Shown here in pieces: positions 33,701-44,896 of a stretch of 64,000 bases of DNA. The DNA is taken from positions 6,882,001 through 6,946,000 of the forward strand of contig JBANAY010000003.1 of NCBI GenBank assembly GCA_037952775.1, given 5' to 3'. Below the pieces are notes generated by a model. The model was not told where the DNA came from. It worked only from the letters and a program-made list of their open reading frames with translations, and ran no database searches. The translations under genes were made by a program, and so were the position numbers. Source of the DNA: Clonostachys chloroleuca. Its lineage: Eukaryota > Ascomycota > Sordariomycetes > Hypocreales > Bionectriaceae. Position 1 is the stretch's first letter. Each line of letters opens with the position of its first letter.

Positions 33701-34666
33701 TCCCAGTACGGCTAGGCTACGGATCATCCGGTGAAGGTAGCCGTGTGGCTGGTTTCAAGGGGTCATGATCTACAGTCAGTCCGCAGGGGACACAGATGAC
33801 ATTGCCCTCAAATGTTCCGACCTCACGGCCTGCGACCTACGTGGCGAAAAGGGGTTGGTATGGCAAACCTCTCTCTCCAAGATATGCGAGTAGAATGTTT
33901 GGTGACTTGCCTTGAAATATGAGCGATCGTATCTTGTATTCTTCCCAGCTTAATGGTTTCATTATGAATTATGATTCCCAAGGTTTTGGCGGCTTGCGTC
34001 AAAGAGAGGTGTAAGATTTCTTGTGATACATCTCTCAAAAGTGGCATAGGATACATTAGCTGTGTTTAGTGAGCAATGAACGGATTTCACTCGGCACTGC
34101 ATACCACATTGGTAATTAAAGGCGATGGGGACGTACATCTCGTCCAACTATGCCCCTTCCTACCTAGGGTGGACAAACTCTGCAGAGGATACAAGGGTAC
34201 TTTCTGTCATACACCCGTCGGGAAAGTTGTCTAGGCCTCTTATTCTGCTGTGGACAGTGGGTCAAGCCTCCTCATGTCCATGGTATTAGATGTGACTGCA
34301 ACCACATCACCTTGCAGCTATGAGTGATTACCCTTTGCCGTCATTCTCGGAAAGATTTCCTGGAACGGTAAGACAGTCCGGACTGGTTCGCCTTTTGCTT
34401 GAGCATCTCTTGCGACTAATGGGGAACGAAGGGTGCATGATTAAGCCTGTGAGTCGGGTATAAGAGGGGTCGTCTCCGACAACAAAGAAGCGAAGACAAG
34501 GGCATCTTCCAATCCAAGGCGCCTGTTCACCGTACACTACGTCTTCTTTCCTTACAACTGTGGTGTCATTACTTTAACTTAACTTGTCTTCGTTCTTAGA
34601 GCCTCGCATACATTCCTCTTAGCGGATACACTGCAACGGTACCGTACCCAACCGCACCGGAGCAAA
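30707..34666. other. Long gene-poor region with a possible coding relic
   Basis: About 4 kb with no convincing intact gene. One frame at 31403-31600 (RSFESSDFAVAHARGAF...) continues in the same phase after a single TAA, reading on to 31772 (MVVETDEQLNHELPEGF, ending MLSS and TAG). It looks like a decayed coding sequence. A plus-strand frame at 33136-33567 starts with ATG but has an unusual Cys/His-rich composition and no recognisable domain. A weak tRNA-like stretch near 32541-32628 was rejected. No transposon ends were seen. Confidence 0.45.
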
Positions 34667-36096
34667 ATGGACCCCATGCCTCTCAAGGCTTCCCAGCAAG
34701 CCCTAAGAAATCTCACCTACTACACGACCCGATGTAAAAAGTATGTAAATATTGATCGGCCGATTTCAGATCGTTTTGAACTGTGGCCTTGCTGACATCA
34801 TCTGCACGGGAAGCGCGGTCAACAGACTTCATAACCAGTACGCACTTACCCCGAATGTCAACGACATGGTCCGTGAGACTCGTCAAAAGATTGCGAGCTA
34901 CACACTCAAGATCATGAAACAATTCTCCTTCATTCTTGGCACCGACATCCGCCCAACGCAAACGCACTACAATCGGCTGGCTTGTCTAGTGACGGAACTT
35001 TATTCGACACTTGGCCGACCCCAGAACACGATTGAGGGACTGCTGCATGTATTGGAAGACTGGAGCTACAAGTTCGATCGCTATTGGTTTCTATTTGCAA
35101 TCTACGTTGATAACCCTACACCGTTGATCGAGTGCCTACCCGACCACACCTTGAACGGCCAACCCACGACCCTTGCTCAACCTATCCATGGCTATACCCC
35201 CACTCACAACTCAACTCTACGACATCAGTATAACCAAAACCGAGGAACGGATATCATTATCGACGGACACGGATTGTTTGTTGATCGTGAGGATCCATCT
35301 TTGTTGAATAGCTCTCCCGAGGGAAGCAACCTTTCCATCCGGCTCAAAAACGCCGCGGCCCTTTCGTCGTCTCTGATGAATGCTGTTGCTATCCTGCCAG
35401 TCGATCATCAAACGCCCACGCCCCTGGTCTTCGAGACAAAGAGACTGGAGCAGTGGAGTACCCTTCGAACATCGCTGTGGGAGGGGAAACTTGTTGTACC
35501 TTCAGAAAATGCAGTGTTTGCTCGCCGCCTTGCCGAAGCTGTCCATGGTCTGCATGTTTACAACGTCCAGCATGGAAGCATTATGCCCGACTGTGTACTG
35601 GTTGCCTCAGTCACCCAGCCCCTCCTCCACGGATTCCTCTGCAACCCATCTGGTTACTGGGGATGGAACACATCAGACGGACCTCTCTCTTTCAACGGTA
35701 CTACCAAATGGCTCGACGTGAAGAGAAAACCATGAAGAATGACATCCGAAATCTTGGCATTTGCCTCCTCGAGCTTGGCTCTACCAACTCCTTTCTCAAG
35801 CAGCAGAATAAGACTCGTCAGCGTGGAAGACTGTGGACCGTTGGCCCGTTTCTCAATCCATCCGACCTATCGATGCAGAGTCTGATTGAGCTTGTAGCAA
35901 CGAGCTTGATGATCTCGGACACCGCTTCAGCGCAGTCGTCCGTGCATGTCTAACTGTAAGCGACTTACGTCTTGGACAGAGAACTTATGATGAAAAGGTG
36001 GATCTGAGCATCTGGTTCATTGACAACGTGCTGCTTGAGCTGCACAAGGTGGATGTTGACTTTGAGGAGATCCCTCTCGAGCAAGATAGCGAGTAG
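34667..36096 (+). pseudogene. Kinase-like (pseudokinase) gene with frame break(s)
   Basis: Exon 1 (34667-34740) splices by a 85-nt intron (GTATGT donor, CAACAG acceptor) to a long frame starting at 34826. The N-terminal ~100 residues are helical (VRETRQKIASYTLKIMKQF) and resemble the N-terminal helical domains of fungal HET-s/STAND-type proteins. The middle reads like a degenerate protein-kinase fold: LEQWSTLRTSLWEGKLVV, VHGLHVYNVQHGSIMPDCVL (catalytic-loop position without HRD), then NDIRNLGICLLELG and a C-lobe tail. Keeping similarity needs two phase changes. The first (35650-35735) could be a weak intron at 35653-35723. The second, near 35896-35905, has no possible intron and needs a one-base indel, after which the frame continues VVRACLT...EQDSE to TAG at 36096. 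Either a decaying pseudogene or an assembly error. Confidence 0.65.
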
Positions 36097-36582
36097 CGGT
36101 GAATACTTTCTGTTGCAGTGTTTGCCTGCATTACCTGCTTCCATAGTAGCCTGTCCAACATGTGCTGCCTAGTACTAGGTGTGTTAACGGGGCAGAGCCT
36201 AGCTAAGCTTGCTTATTAAAAGGTTTTGTTTTTGGAATTTCTCATTAACAGCGCAATATGCTAACAAGAGGGGTCTTTCAACGTGAGGCTACCCCGGATA
36301 TGGCTCAGCACGGTACCATGTAGAATTTAATGGAAAGCAACCACTGAGAAAATTGTTAGGTAGTACCTTCAGTCATATGGGATCATCCGCTAATCCCGAG
36401 TGCATTACAGTTCAAATAGTAGTATTCCCCAATTAATACCCAGTAGCCAATTCTGTCAAAAAGTACTTGTGCCTTGCCGCTACCTAGAATGCTCCCACTT
36501 TAAATATAATCCTCTTTTGTCACCTCTACCCGTAGACCAACCTTTTCCATCGAAAAAAGGGAGCTACAACTGTATGCTTATT
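36097..36582. other. Convergent 3' spacer
   Basis: 486 AT-rich bases between the kinase-like gene (plus) and 2EXR gene (minus). No coding signal. Confidence 0.55.
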
Positions 36583-38454
36583 TCAGTCCAAATTCATCAT
36601 TCCAAATAGCGACTTCCTATCAAGTTGTACTTTCTGGGGGGCCTTGCCCTCATGGAAATGACGTGGAATTGGGAAGTCGGAGGGGTGATTCAAATGCATT
36701 TCACTCATGACCTGATCGAATATCCGTCGAATTCTAAGCCTGTTGAGGCTTTTCAGTAGTTTCTCCTCTCGCTCGCACAGGAGTAGCTTATCTTTGTCGG
36801 AAACACGTCTGTTGAACCCGGGTGCCATGAACTTCTTGAATTCCTTCTCAGAGGGTGGGGGACTAATAGGGACTGGCAGACGCCAATCAACGCCTTGAAG
36901 ATCACCACAGTTGCTGAAGTCACCCGCCACTGGTTCCCAGCAATGATGTGGGTGTGAAGGGGGCGCCTCTTCCCCAGGTCTGATGATGCTTATTTTGACG
37001 ATCATTTCCGGAGAGCTGGGTTCGATACCCTCCACCCTGTAAAAGCTTCTTAAATACGTTTCATGTGAACGTGATTCGCTGAAGAAGTTTCTATCCGGGT
37101 TGTTGTCTTCATATGTCTGAAACGAATCCATATACTCTTTGACATCATCCCAGACCAGAGGTGAGAATTCGAGTCGAGGGCGATTTCCGAGATAAAGCCT
37201 GTAGCCTGCCCAAAACCCACCACAAGAGCTGGCGTTGTAGGAATATCCACGAAGTCCAATCCTTGGCACCACCGCCGAAACATCGCGGGAAAAGCTCATA
37301 TCGATGCTCTTGAAACGTGTAGGACTTAAGTACTCTGGCTTGCTAGAATTCGGGTCATCGCCCTTGCGGCGTTTCAACGCGAGGTGCCAAATATTCTTTT
37401 TGAAAGAGTTCTCTTCGTCGAATGCCCAACTTGTTCCTGTATCATCGCAAATACCAATCTTCTCATAATATTTGAGCGCCTCTTCATTGAGTTGAGTTGT
37501 CGGGCTCTGGCAGCTTCCACTGCTGTTGAGCTTTGTTCTCTTTTCTCGTTTCCCCAGATAATCTTCAACCCAGGCCGCCTTTATGTTGTCTTGGGGCTCC
37601 CCATACCACTCACAGCCTTCAGCTGGCCTACTCACAACATCGGGCCCATGCACGCGGTATTCGCCACCTATCCACCAGCTGTAATGTGTCTTTCTTGTGA
37701 CATAGGTTAAATCATTTAGTTTGGGGAATCTTTTGGACCAATCTGGATCAACGGGGATGAGCTCATCCTGAGGCTCAGGCTGCGCCAGCGCCAATGCCGT
37801 TTGTGGCGGAACATTGAGCTCTGACAGCAATTGGTCAATTGGCACAGCCTCCGCAAACATTGCCCGTATGGGATTCATTGTTGTTTCAAAGAGAATCAAT
37901 TTTCTCATGTGTTGAACCATTTCGGAAGTATCACCAGTATGGTTTGAGCTTTGCTGAAGATCAACATTTCGCGGGAGAGGGGCATGCCCACGACCATGGA
38001 TTGGTATGATGAAGGTATCGGTGTCCGGATTTGTAGGGACGACATCCCAGAGTTTGCCGGGGCGGTGGAATCTGCCGCATCGTACCAACCGATAGTGATG
38101 GGTCTTTTTGACATGCTCTCGTGCTATTTTGCAAACCCTTGACATGGCTAATGCCGGATTCCATCGAAACTGGGTCTTCCCCGGACAAACGCCAACCCAG
38201 ACATTCTCTAATGCCGCTGTCCAAATCTTTAATTGGATCTCAACCGGAAGTTGCCTAAACAGGGGGGAAATCTCCTCTCTCGCTAGCCATTGTGTCTTTC
38301 TCTCTTTAGGATCAAAACGGACGTCCTGAAGACGGTATTTAACCAACGTGGTATGTAATTCCTCTGGACACTTAAAGGTCGTAAAATACGCCGAACTTAT
38401 GCCTTCGACTGTCGGATACTTCCTCTCGGTCCCAGGGTTTAAAGTGACAAGAGG
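36583..38454 (-). CDS. 2EXR-domain protein (about 624 aa)
   Basis: A long uninterrupted frame on the minus strand. The 2EXR signature (PLFRQLPVEIQLKIW) lies near residues 65-80, followed by WNPALAMSRVCKIARE, the second conserved part of the domain, and a long region rich in Trp, Tyr and Pro. The open frame has no ATG before the domain: it stays coding-like back to a good acceptor (TCCTATAG) at 38455, reading LNPGTERKYPTVEGISS. The first exon is probably a single ATG at 38548-38546 followed by GTGATT, giving MPLVTLNPG. That mini-exon is a guess; the rest of the frame is firm. No signal peptide. Function unknown beyond the F-box-like domain. Confidence 0.78.
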   Translation of the reverse strand, partial: PLVTLNPGTERKYPTVEGISSAYFTTFKCPEELHTTLVKYRLQDVRFDPKERKTQWLAREEISPLFRQLPVEIQLKIWTAALENVWVGVCPGKTQFRWNPALAMSRVCKIAREHVKKTHHYRLVRCGRFHRPGKLWDVVPTNPDTDTFIIPIHGRGHAPLPRNVDLQQSSNHTGDTSEMVQHMRKLILFETTMNPIRAMFAEAVPIDQLLSELNVPPQTALALAQPEPQDELIPVDPDWSKRFPKLNDLTYVTRKTHYSWWIGGEYRVHGPDVVSRPAEGCEWYGEPQDNIKAAWVEDYLGKREKRTKLNSSGSCQSPTTQLNEEALKYYEKIGICDDTGTSWAFDEENSFKKNIWHLALKRRKGDDPNSSKPEYLSPTRFKSIDMSFSRDVSAVVPRIGLRGYSYNASSCGGFWAGYRLYLGNRPRLEFSPLVWDDVKEYMDSFQTYEDNNPDRNFFSESRSHETYLRSFYRVEGIEPSSPEMIVKISIIRPGEEAPPSHPHHCWEPVAGDFSNCGDLQGVDWRLPVPISPPPSEKEFKKFMAPGFNRRVSDKDKLLLCEREEKLLKSLNRLRIRRIFDQVMSEMHLNHPSDFPIPRHFHEGKAPQKVQLDRKSLFGMMNLD

Positions 38455-40272
38455 CTATAGGAAGACGGAGGATTTACCCCAAGCCAGTGGAGCAACAACG
38501 TCTTAAGTATATACATATTTGTTGCTATTTTCGGCAAACAATCACCATCTTAACGTAGTACACTAAAAACTGGTCTTTTTTCACTAGTCAACGCAGTCAC
38601 TGTTCGCTGAGCATCGTCTTGGACAAAGCAAACGTCTCTTCCAGGGAGCGTGGTTTGGTTTGTGGCCGCTCCCATTATCTTAAGGGGTGGTATGTGGTAT
38701 GCTATAATTGGATTTTAGCTTGCAACAGACTAAGAAGTCATTTGATCTTACTCTTTGTGTCTGAGACCTCAATATCTAAGCATTTATATGATGCATCTCG
38801 GAGAGGTTCCATTTTGCCTAGCGCAAGGTCCGACCATTCGTGCACGCGTCGGCGTCGACACCGTGCCGTGGGTGGGAAAATAGAAACATCATCATCAATT
38901 GAAACTCAAGGTATAGTATCAGGGAACGGGGGCTGTTTAATCGTCAGGTAAATTTACACAATGTAGCACTTGCTTTCTAGAAGATGTTAGCGGGATCCAG
39001 CATTGCATCGTAAGACCCTGAGAACTTTTCTTTCCTGTGGGGCTAATTTTGTGAACAAGATTGCATTGAAGCTACTTTCTAAGCCTCTTTGTTAACTTAT
39101 TCATCTTATCCCTTTATGTGTTTCTAGTCTATGAATGAGCCTTATACCCGAGACTAGATACTTACTCTGCTTTTCGCTATTTCATACAGGTGTCGCTTTG
39201 TCGCTTGGTTTTGATTAAATATGATCAATCTGGCTGATTGGGACGGCCTTTGTAAAACGAGTATACCGGTACTTCGGATCGCTAGTGCTAATCTTATGAT
39301 TATCACCTCGGTCCATATAATCTTATTGTCTTTGAGCGAAGGCGCTGAGATTGTGTTTAGTATAATATGTTCAAGGCTGCGTATGTGTCAGTGTAAGTGC
39401 TCTGAAGTTGGTGTCCTCGAGTTTAGTTCATCAAAGTATTTAGACTGATAATAAGTATAAAGCTAGATGAAGGAGAGATTAAACTTTGTACTCAAACTCT
39501 CTCACCTGTACTGATGTCTCACTGCTCACAGCCGGCCACTACCTACGCATCATCTCCTTAATGCCTATTCTTAAGGCGTTTAGCTAGGGAATTACTGCCG
39601 TGATTGGATCTATTAGTACTCCAAGGTTTTGAGCCCCAGGTGATAGTTAATTGCATTATAGAACCTGAAGATATTGCCACTATTCGCTTCTCCTCTTTCT
39701 AACAGCTGCGATCCCCCTTCGAGGAAGCGCAGATGACCTGAAGTCTAATTGAAATAATGTACGGACATCGTTTACCATTCTAGACCTTGAAAGCGGTGTG
39801 TCTCTGGATGATGCACGTAGGCTCAGCCGTCGGGTAAGAGACCAACCTATCTGCCCTTCGTTATGTAGGTGATACAATGCTTTCGCCACGTCGCGACCGG
39901 GCTGAGGTTACATCAAGCCTACTACAGCACGTGGCTAGAACCAAAGGTCGAAAGACGCTGACAGTAGTAGTGACCGAGTAACCCGATGATCAGATTAATG
40001 GACCACTCAGTGGAAGGACACGGTACATTCCCAAGCCTGGTTCCAGGTATCTTGTAAAAGCCAAAGTTGGAGCCAAGCCCCCGTGGCCATTTCATTGCAT
40101 GAATATACGTCGTCATAGTTACAAGTAACATTCATCGCCAAGCCACGTCCTCCACGTAAGTCGTCCCAAAATAAATGGCGGTGTTCGTTAAAAATACAAC
40201 GTACAACAGAACGTTGTCAAGACTTTCTCGCCGATTATTTTCACACACTAAAATCATTCTACCTTGGTGATA
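38455..40272. other. Spacer upstream of two 2EXR genes
   Basis: About 1.8 kb, AT-rich, between divergent 2EXR genes. It contains the 5' end of the minus-strand gene (possible ATG exon at 38546-38548). Open frames are short; no element recognised. Confidence 0.5.
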
Positions 40273-41090
40273 ATGATACCACATTTGTCGTCTTTCGTTC
40301 TTTTTCCCCGTCTTCCCCCAGAACTTCGCCATGTGATATGGCATCAAGCACTTCCTGACAATGCACCAACATTGTACTCCTACACCAGACGTCGCAGCAT
40401 CTCTACCCCTCTTACTGGCTCCGACGGGATAGGGTCGGGCCGCTCAGAAAACGACGGGTGGAACTTGATCTCCCACCAGAGCAGTCTCGCCGATGTCTAC
40501 CTCGAGGTCCCTCTCTTCTTCGTCAATCCGAGGCGAATCGTATCGCCGCTGCCTGGATCCGAGAGCAGGGGATTCTAATGGCTCTCTGTGAGGATACCCA
40601 AACCCATGTGTTTTTACGCCCGTACGACATGAACCGCGATACGGTCTACATCCCATCCGATGAAATCAATCAACTTTCCTCCTCCCTCCCGAGCATGTTC
40701 GGGCACATTTGCTGCTCCGAGCCAAACTTGGCTCGTATAGCGGTGCCCGAAGAGGTGCTGTATCAAGACAGCAGAATTCCGGCCGAGTTGTTGAGCTTGT
40801 TTCTCATGGAGACGCTGTACGTCATCGTTGGGATCCAGCCGGGCTCTAGGGACGAGGACCATGTCCAAACATTAGGGGGAAGGTGGGAGCTTGCGAGCCC
40901 GCAAAGTAACATGGCTCTGGTGTGGAACCGAAGTCGGGGGTGCTTTCATTGGCGGGACGGGGAGAGTGTCGGAAGCGAAGAGCTACATGGTCGGATGGTG
41001 CAAGCTGGCAAAGAACTTATCAGAACGCTCGACTGGATCAAATTGGACCGCTTTGAGATATTGCCTGTGTCCGCGATGAGGACAACTTGA
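40273..41090 (+). pseudogene. 2EXR-domain gene with one-base frameshift
   Basis: The ATG at 40273 opens the 2EXR signature FVLFPRLPPELRHVIWHQ, continuing to YLEVPLFFVNP. At about 40527-40530 the similarity moves to the next frame, which reads SEANRIAAAWIREQGILMAL and continues without a stop to 41090 (ends AMRTT). In this family a motif of the form FxVN followed by E-A-x-R-I-A-x-x-W is expected without a gap, so a single missing base explains the break. No GT-AG pair fits an intron here. The downstream half (about 180 residues) remains fully open, which suggests recent loss or a sequencing/assembly indel. Would be about 272 residues if intact. Confidence 0.75.
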
Positions 41091-41324
41091 TGGCCCAGTT
41101 CTGAGTTATTGATTCTCATATCATGGAATATATCAGGTTATAAGACATGGTATTTTGTAGTTGTATCATTTCGTTCGATAATATGCCAAGCACCCTAGAG
41201 TAAGCAAATGTCAACAAGAACAAACAAACATCGACTGATGTCTTTCGAATCAAAGCCCAGTATGACTAGACGCACGACCGTAGCGTTGCTTAGAGAAATA
41301 TAAATTCCTAGGCATTATCTACAA

Positions 41325-44300
41325 TCAATGATAGACCAAACCAGCCCTCCGAGCTAAATCCTTCAGTGCTGGTGGGTCAGGACTGCTCCCTTTAATGTTA
41401 TTTCGTTCTCTCAACATCTCTAGCAAGAACCGCACCAGATCTGGAAAAGAAACACTAAGGCTTGGTTTTCCGGAAGCTTTCTCTTCAGCTGCCTTCATAA
41501 AGACAAATCCAATGATATTCTTGGCAATAGTTTCCACATCACGGCCGTTTGCCCATCCCTTGGTACGTATCAGTTGCCTGAACGCTTCAGCGACTATATC
41601 TCCCTTGGCGCTTGTACTGTCTTCAAGATTGTCATCACAAAATGTGATATTCAGTTTAGAAAGCGTGTGTATGAGGTGTTGCAAGCAATGGCCAGGCGTC
41701 ATATGTGGGAAAACAATGTGCGTAGGGAATCGGCTCCGAAGTCCCTGGTTAGACGCCAGAAGGTTCTCCATGTCATCTCCGTATCCAGCCAGGATGACAA
41801 CCATATTTCCTACATAGCGTGGCTTTGTCATTATATCGACAAGTTCTCCGATCGCCTCATTGTGAAACGAGCTGCAGCCTCCCTGGAGGCGGTAGGCTTC
41901 GTCGATGAACAAGACCTTGCCGAGGCCCTGTTCAAACTGAGCCAGCACTTTTGGCCCGGTCTGGCCTGAATACTCCCCAATGAGGTCAGAAACCGAGCAG
42001 ACAATGACTTCATCAGCCGAGAGGAAGCCCATGTCATAGAAGAGCTTGCCTACCTTCCTAGCTGTCGTTCTAAAAGAAAGTTAGCAACAAGAACCACGAA
42101 GGAGGAATAGTCACTAGTCAAAGATGAAGGGGGAGATATACGTACGTTTTGCCAGTTCCTGGGGGTCCTTTGAAAACAAAAGCCCATGGGATGTGTGGTC
42201 TCGGATCGACGTCAAAAAACTGCATTCCATCCGCCATCTTCTGGTACCCTCGGAATTGCTTCACGATCTCTTCGAATCCGACCATACCGCGGAAAACGTC
42301 ATCACGGTTCTTATCCGCACGCGTAGACCTGTCAAAATCAGGGTCGAAGTCTTCTGGTCCCAGCAGATCTTCCTGCATTTCGAATATGTAATTTTCGTTC
42401 AATGCACGTAGCCGTTCAACTTGCCGGAGCCTCGCCCGACAGAGCAGGTTTTCTACGTCGCCTCCGTTACCGAAGCGCGGTCTCGTTCGGTTCCGGCTCA
42501 ATACTTGACGGGCCACCTTGAGCGCATGATCGGAGGCGGCCACTTGATCCTGAGCTAGCTTTAGATCAAGGATCTGGCAGAGCTCGTCATCGTTGTAGTT
42601 GTGAAACCGAAGCGCATTCTCCATGGGGAAGCGCCTCTGCAGCCCGGGGTTGCTGTTGAGAATCATCTCTTCCATCTGTTGAGGATATCCACAGAGAATG
42701 ACGCATCTGTCCTCCCCAGGGGTAATGTTGGCCACTAGTGTATCAATAATGCCAGCGCGATATTGATCTGAGCTATTTCTCCCACATCCATTGCTCCTGT
42801 ACAGCATGTGTGCATCATCGATGATGAGAACATTCCCCTGGGCCTTTTCTAGCGCATCCCTGGTGTATTTCTCGGACTCGCCGATATACTCGCCGATTAG
42901 GTCGTTGGGAGTCTTCAAAATTACTTGTCCTTTGGATACGAGACCCAACTCTTTCACAATGCTGGCGAAGAGTCTTGCGACCGTTGTCTTTCCAACTCCA
43001 GGTTCTCCCAAGAAACAGCGGTTAAGAGGAATGGGGAGTCCAGGCTTCCCTTGGCGCTCACGTTTGTGATTGAACTGGGCTAGGTTGAAGAGATGCTCAA
43101 TCTCTTTCTTCACAGACTTCAAGCCAACCATGCCTTGAATCGTCTTCCAAGCCTTGCTCACATTCCTCACATCGGGCGGATTGGGCCCGATTGCATCGTC
43201 AAGTGTGACACCGCCCAGCTTCATCCTCTGCTCTTCAATCTTCTTTTCGTCCACTTCACACCCCTGGGTAGACGCGTAGTTCTTGGACCATTCTGCCAGC
43301 TCCCGTAATGTTCGTCGTTTCCATCGCACAGTCATTTTGTCGAGTTCCTGTTTCAGAGTATAGATGTTGGCAAATTTTTTCGACATGGCGCCCTCGCTAC
43401 CTTGTCGGATTTTTCGGGCCAAAAAGCGGAGGATTGCATCTCTTTCCTCCTCTTGGACATGCTCGAAATCGGGTCTTGTCTTGGCCATTCGTTTGAGAAG
43501 CTGAAACACCTCGTTCTCGTTGTAGTTCTCGAGAGCAATTGGGTCAGGAAGACGGTTCCGGCACCTGGAGGTGCTGTAAAGTGCATTCTTGGAGTCCTCT
43601 GACAAATTTGCGAAAGAAAAAATCAGAACGACTGGGTCACTTCTCTTTTCCACTATGTCGAGGATAGCGGGGACTTCGGTTGTTCGATCTATCTTGTCTG
43701 CCTGGTCGAAGAATGTAACCTAAGCAATAATCAAACCATCAAATCAGTCCGGTACACAAAAATAGGGTATAAGGAGTCTCAGTAAGTATTGAGGTAAAGG
43801 AGGAAGTCGTACCGTTGCCTTGCTTCCATTATCTTCCAAAGAGTACCCCGAGTTTCTTTCAAAAGTGCGATGCGCAATAGCACCTATGCTATAAAGAAAC
43901 TCAGCGTAAATCTGCGCAATCCTTCTTTTTCCTAACAGTCATAAGTCAGTAAGTTACTATCTGGTCGGGGAATAATAAGGGGAAGATCTCCTACTAACCG
44001 GTCCCATCGTTGCCATAAAGAATCAAGTCCGCTTTTGGCTCCTCGACGTCCACCTTCCAGCGCTTGGCCATGTCCATGCGCATCTTCATGGCGAGAAAAT
44101 GGGCCTTGACCTTTTCATGGCCGACCATTGACATGATTTTATCCAGATGAACATTCTCCTGGTTGTCTTCTCGTTTCAAGCGCAACCATTCAAGTCGAGA
44201 TGGCGAATCGTCCATCATGGATTCGGGATCTTCATCCTCGACGAGGGTGCGAGCCCAAGATTCCAGTTCCTTTGCCGCAGTGTCTTCTGAAACCTCTTCG

Positions 44301-44896
44301 TTGGTGTTGTTGTCCTTGCTCTCCTCTTCATTTTCTTTGCTCTCCCCTCCATTTTCTTTGTTCTCCTCTTTGCTCTCCTTGCTCTCATCTTCACCGCCAT
44401 CCGGTTGCACCTTTTCTTGCTCCTCCTCATTGCTGTCCTGCTCCTCATCTCCGTCGCCATTGCGAGTGACTTCATTTTCATCGGCCTGCTCCTTTTCCTC
44501 CTCTTTCCCGTCTCTGTTTTCATTCTCATTATTGTCGCCGCCTTCAACAACTTGAGCCTTATTCTCCTGCTCATCAGGGGCATCCAGCTCCGGCTCATGG
44601 CTTTCCTTTGCCGATTCTGCCTCTGGATTGACTGCTTCTTCTGTTTCTGTAGGCCATCCCAGATCTTTTGGTTGCGAGGGAGTCAAGTTGGGCGACGGTG
44701 CATCGTCGGACTCCGGTGGCGTTGGCAGCGCATCCTCAGACTGTGAGTCATCATCATCAGTGCCAGAAATTTCAATGAGTCCGACAGGTGATTCGAATTG
44801 GCCAGGAAGCCCGTCCAAGTCTGTTTTGCTGCTGTCTTGGCCGCCATCACGAGCGCTGGTCTCTACCAGGCCGTCGGTGGAATCAATAGTCGCCAT
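41325..44896 (-). CDS. Large AAA+ ATPase, CbxX/SpoVK-like, three ATPase modules
   Basis: Exons on the minus strand 44896-43999, 43931-43813, 43719-42146 and 42069-41325 join in phase to about 1111 residues. The first ~230 residues are very acidic and low complexity (Glu/Asp/Asn/Lys), likely disordered. Three AAA+ modules follow: a degenerate first one with GNDGTGKRR (about residue 295); a second with GEPGVGKTT (about 578), Walker B NVLIIDDAHML and R-F arginine-finger region; a third with GPPGTGKT (about 858), Walker B KVLFIDEAYRL and SDLIGEYSGQTG, as in CbxX/CfxQ and SpoVK. The first and third P-loops are each split by an intron. No signal or membrane span. Probably an oligomeric remodelling ATPase; substrate unknown. 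Confidence 0.9.

Noticed and set aside
43994..44896. Plus-strand Ser/Leu-rich frames opposite the AAA+ N-terminus
   Set aside because: They are the antisense of the Glu-rich coding stretch (GAG/GAA read as CTC/TTC) and mirror its low complexity.
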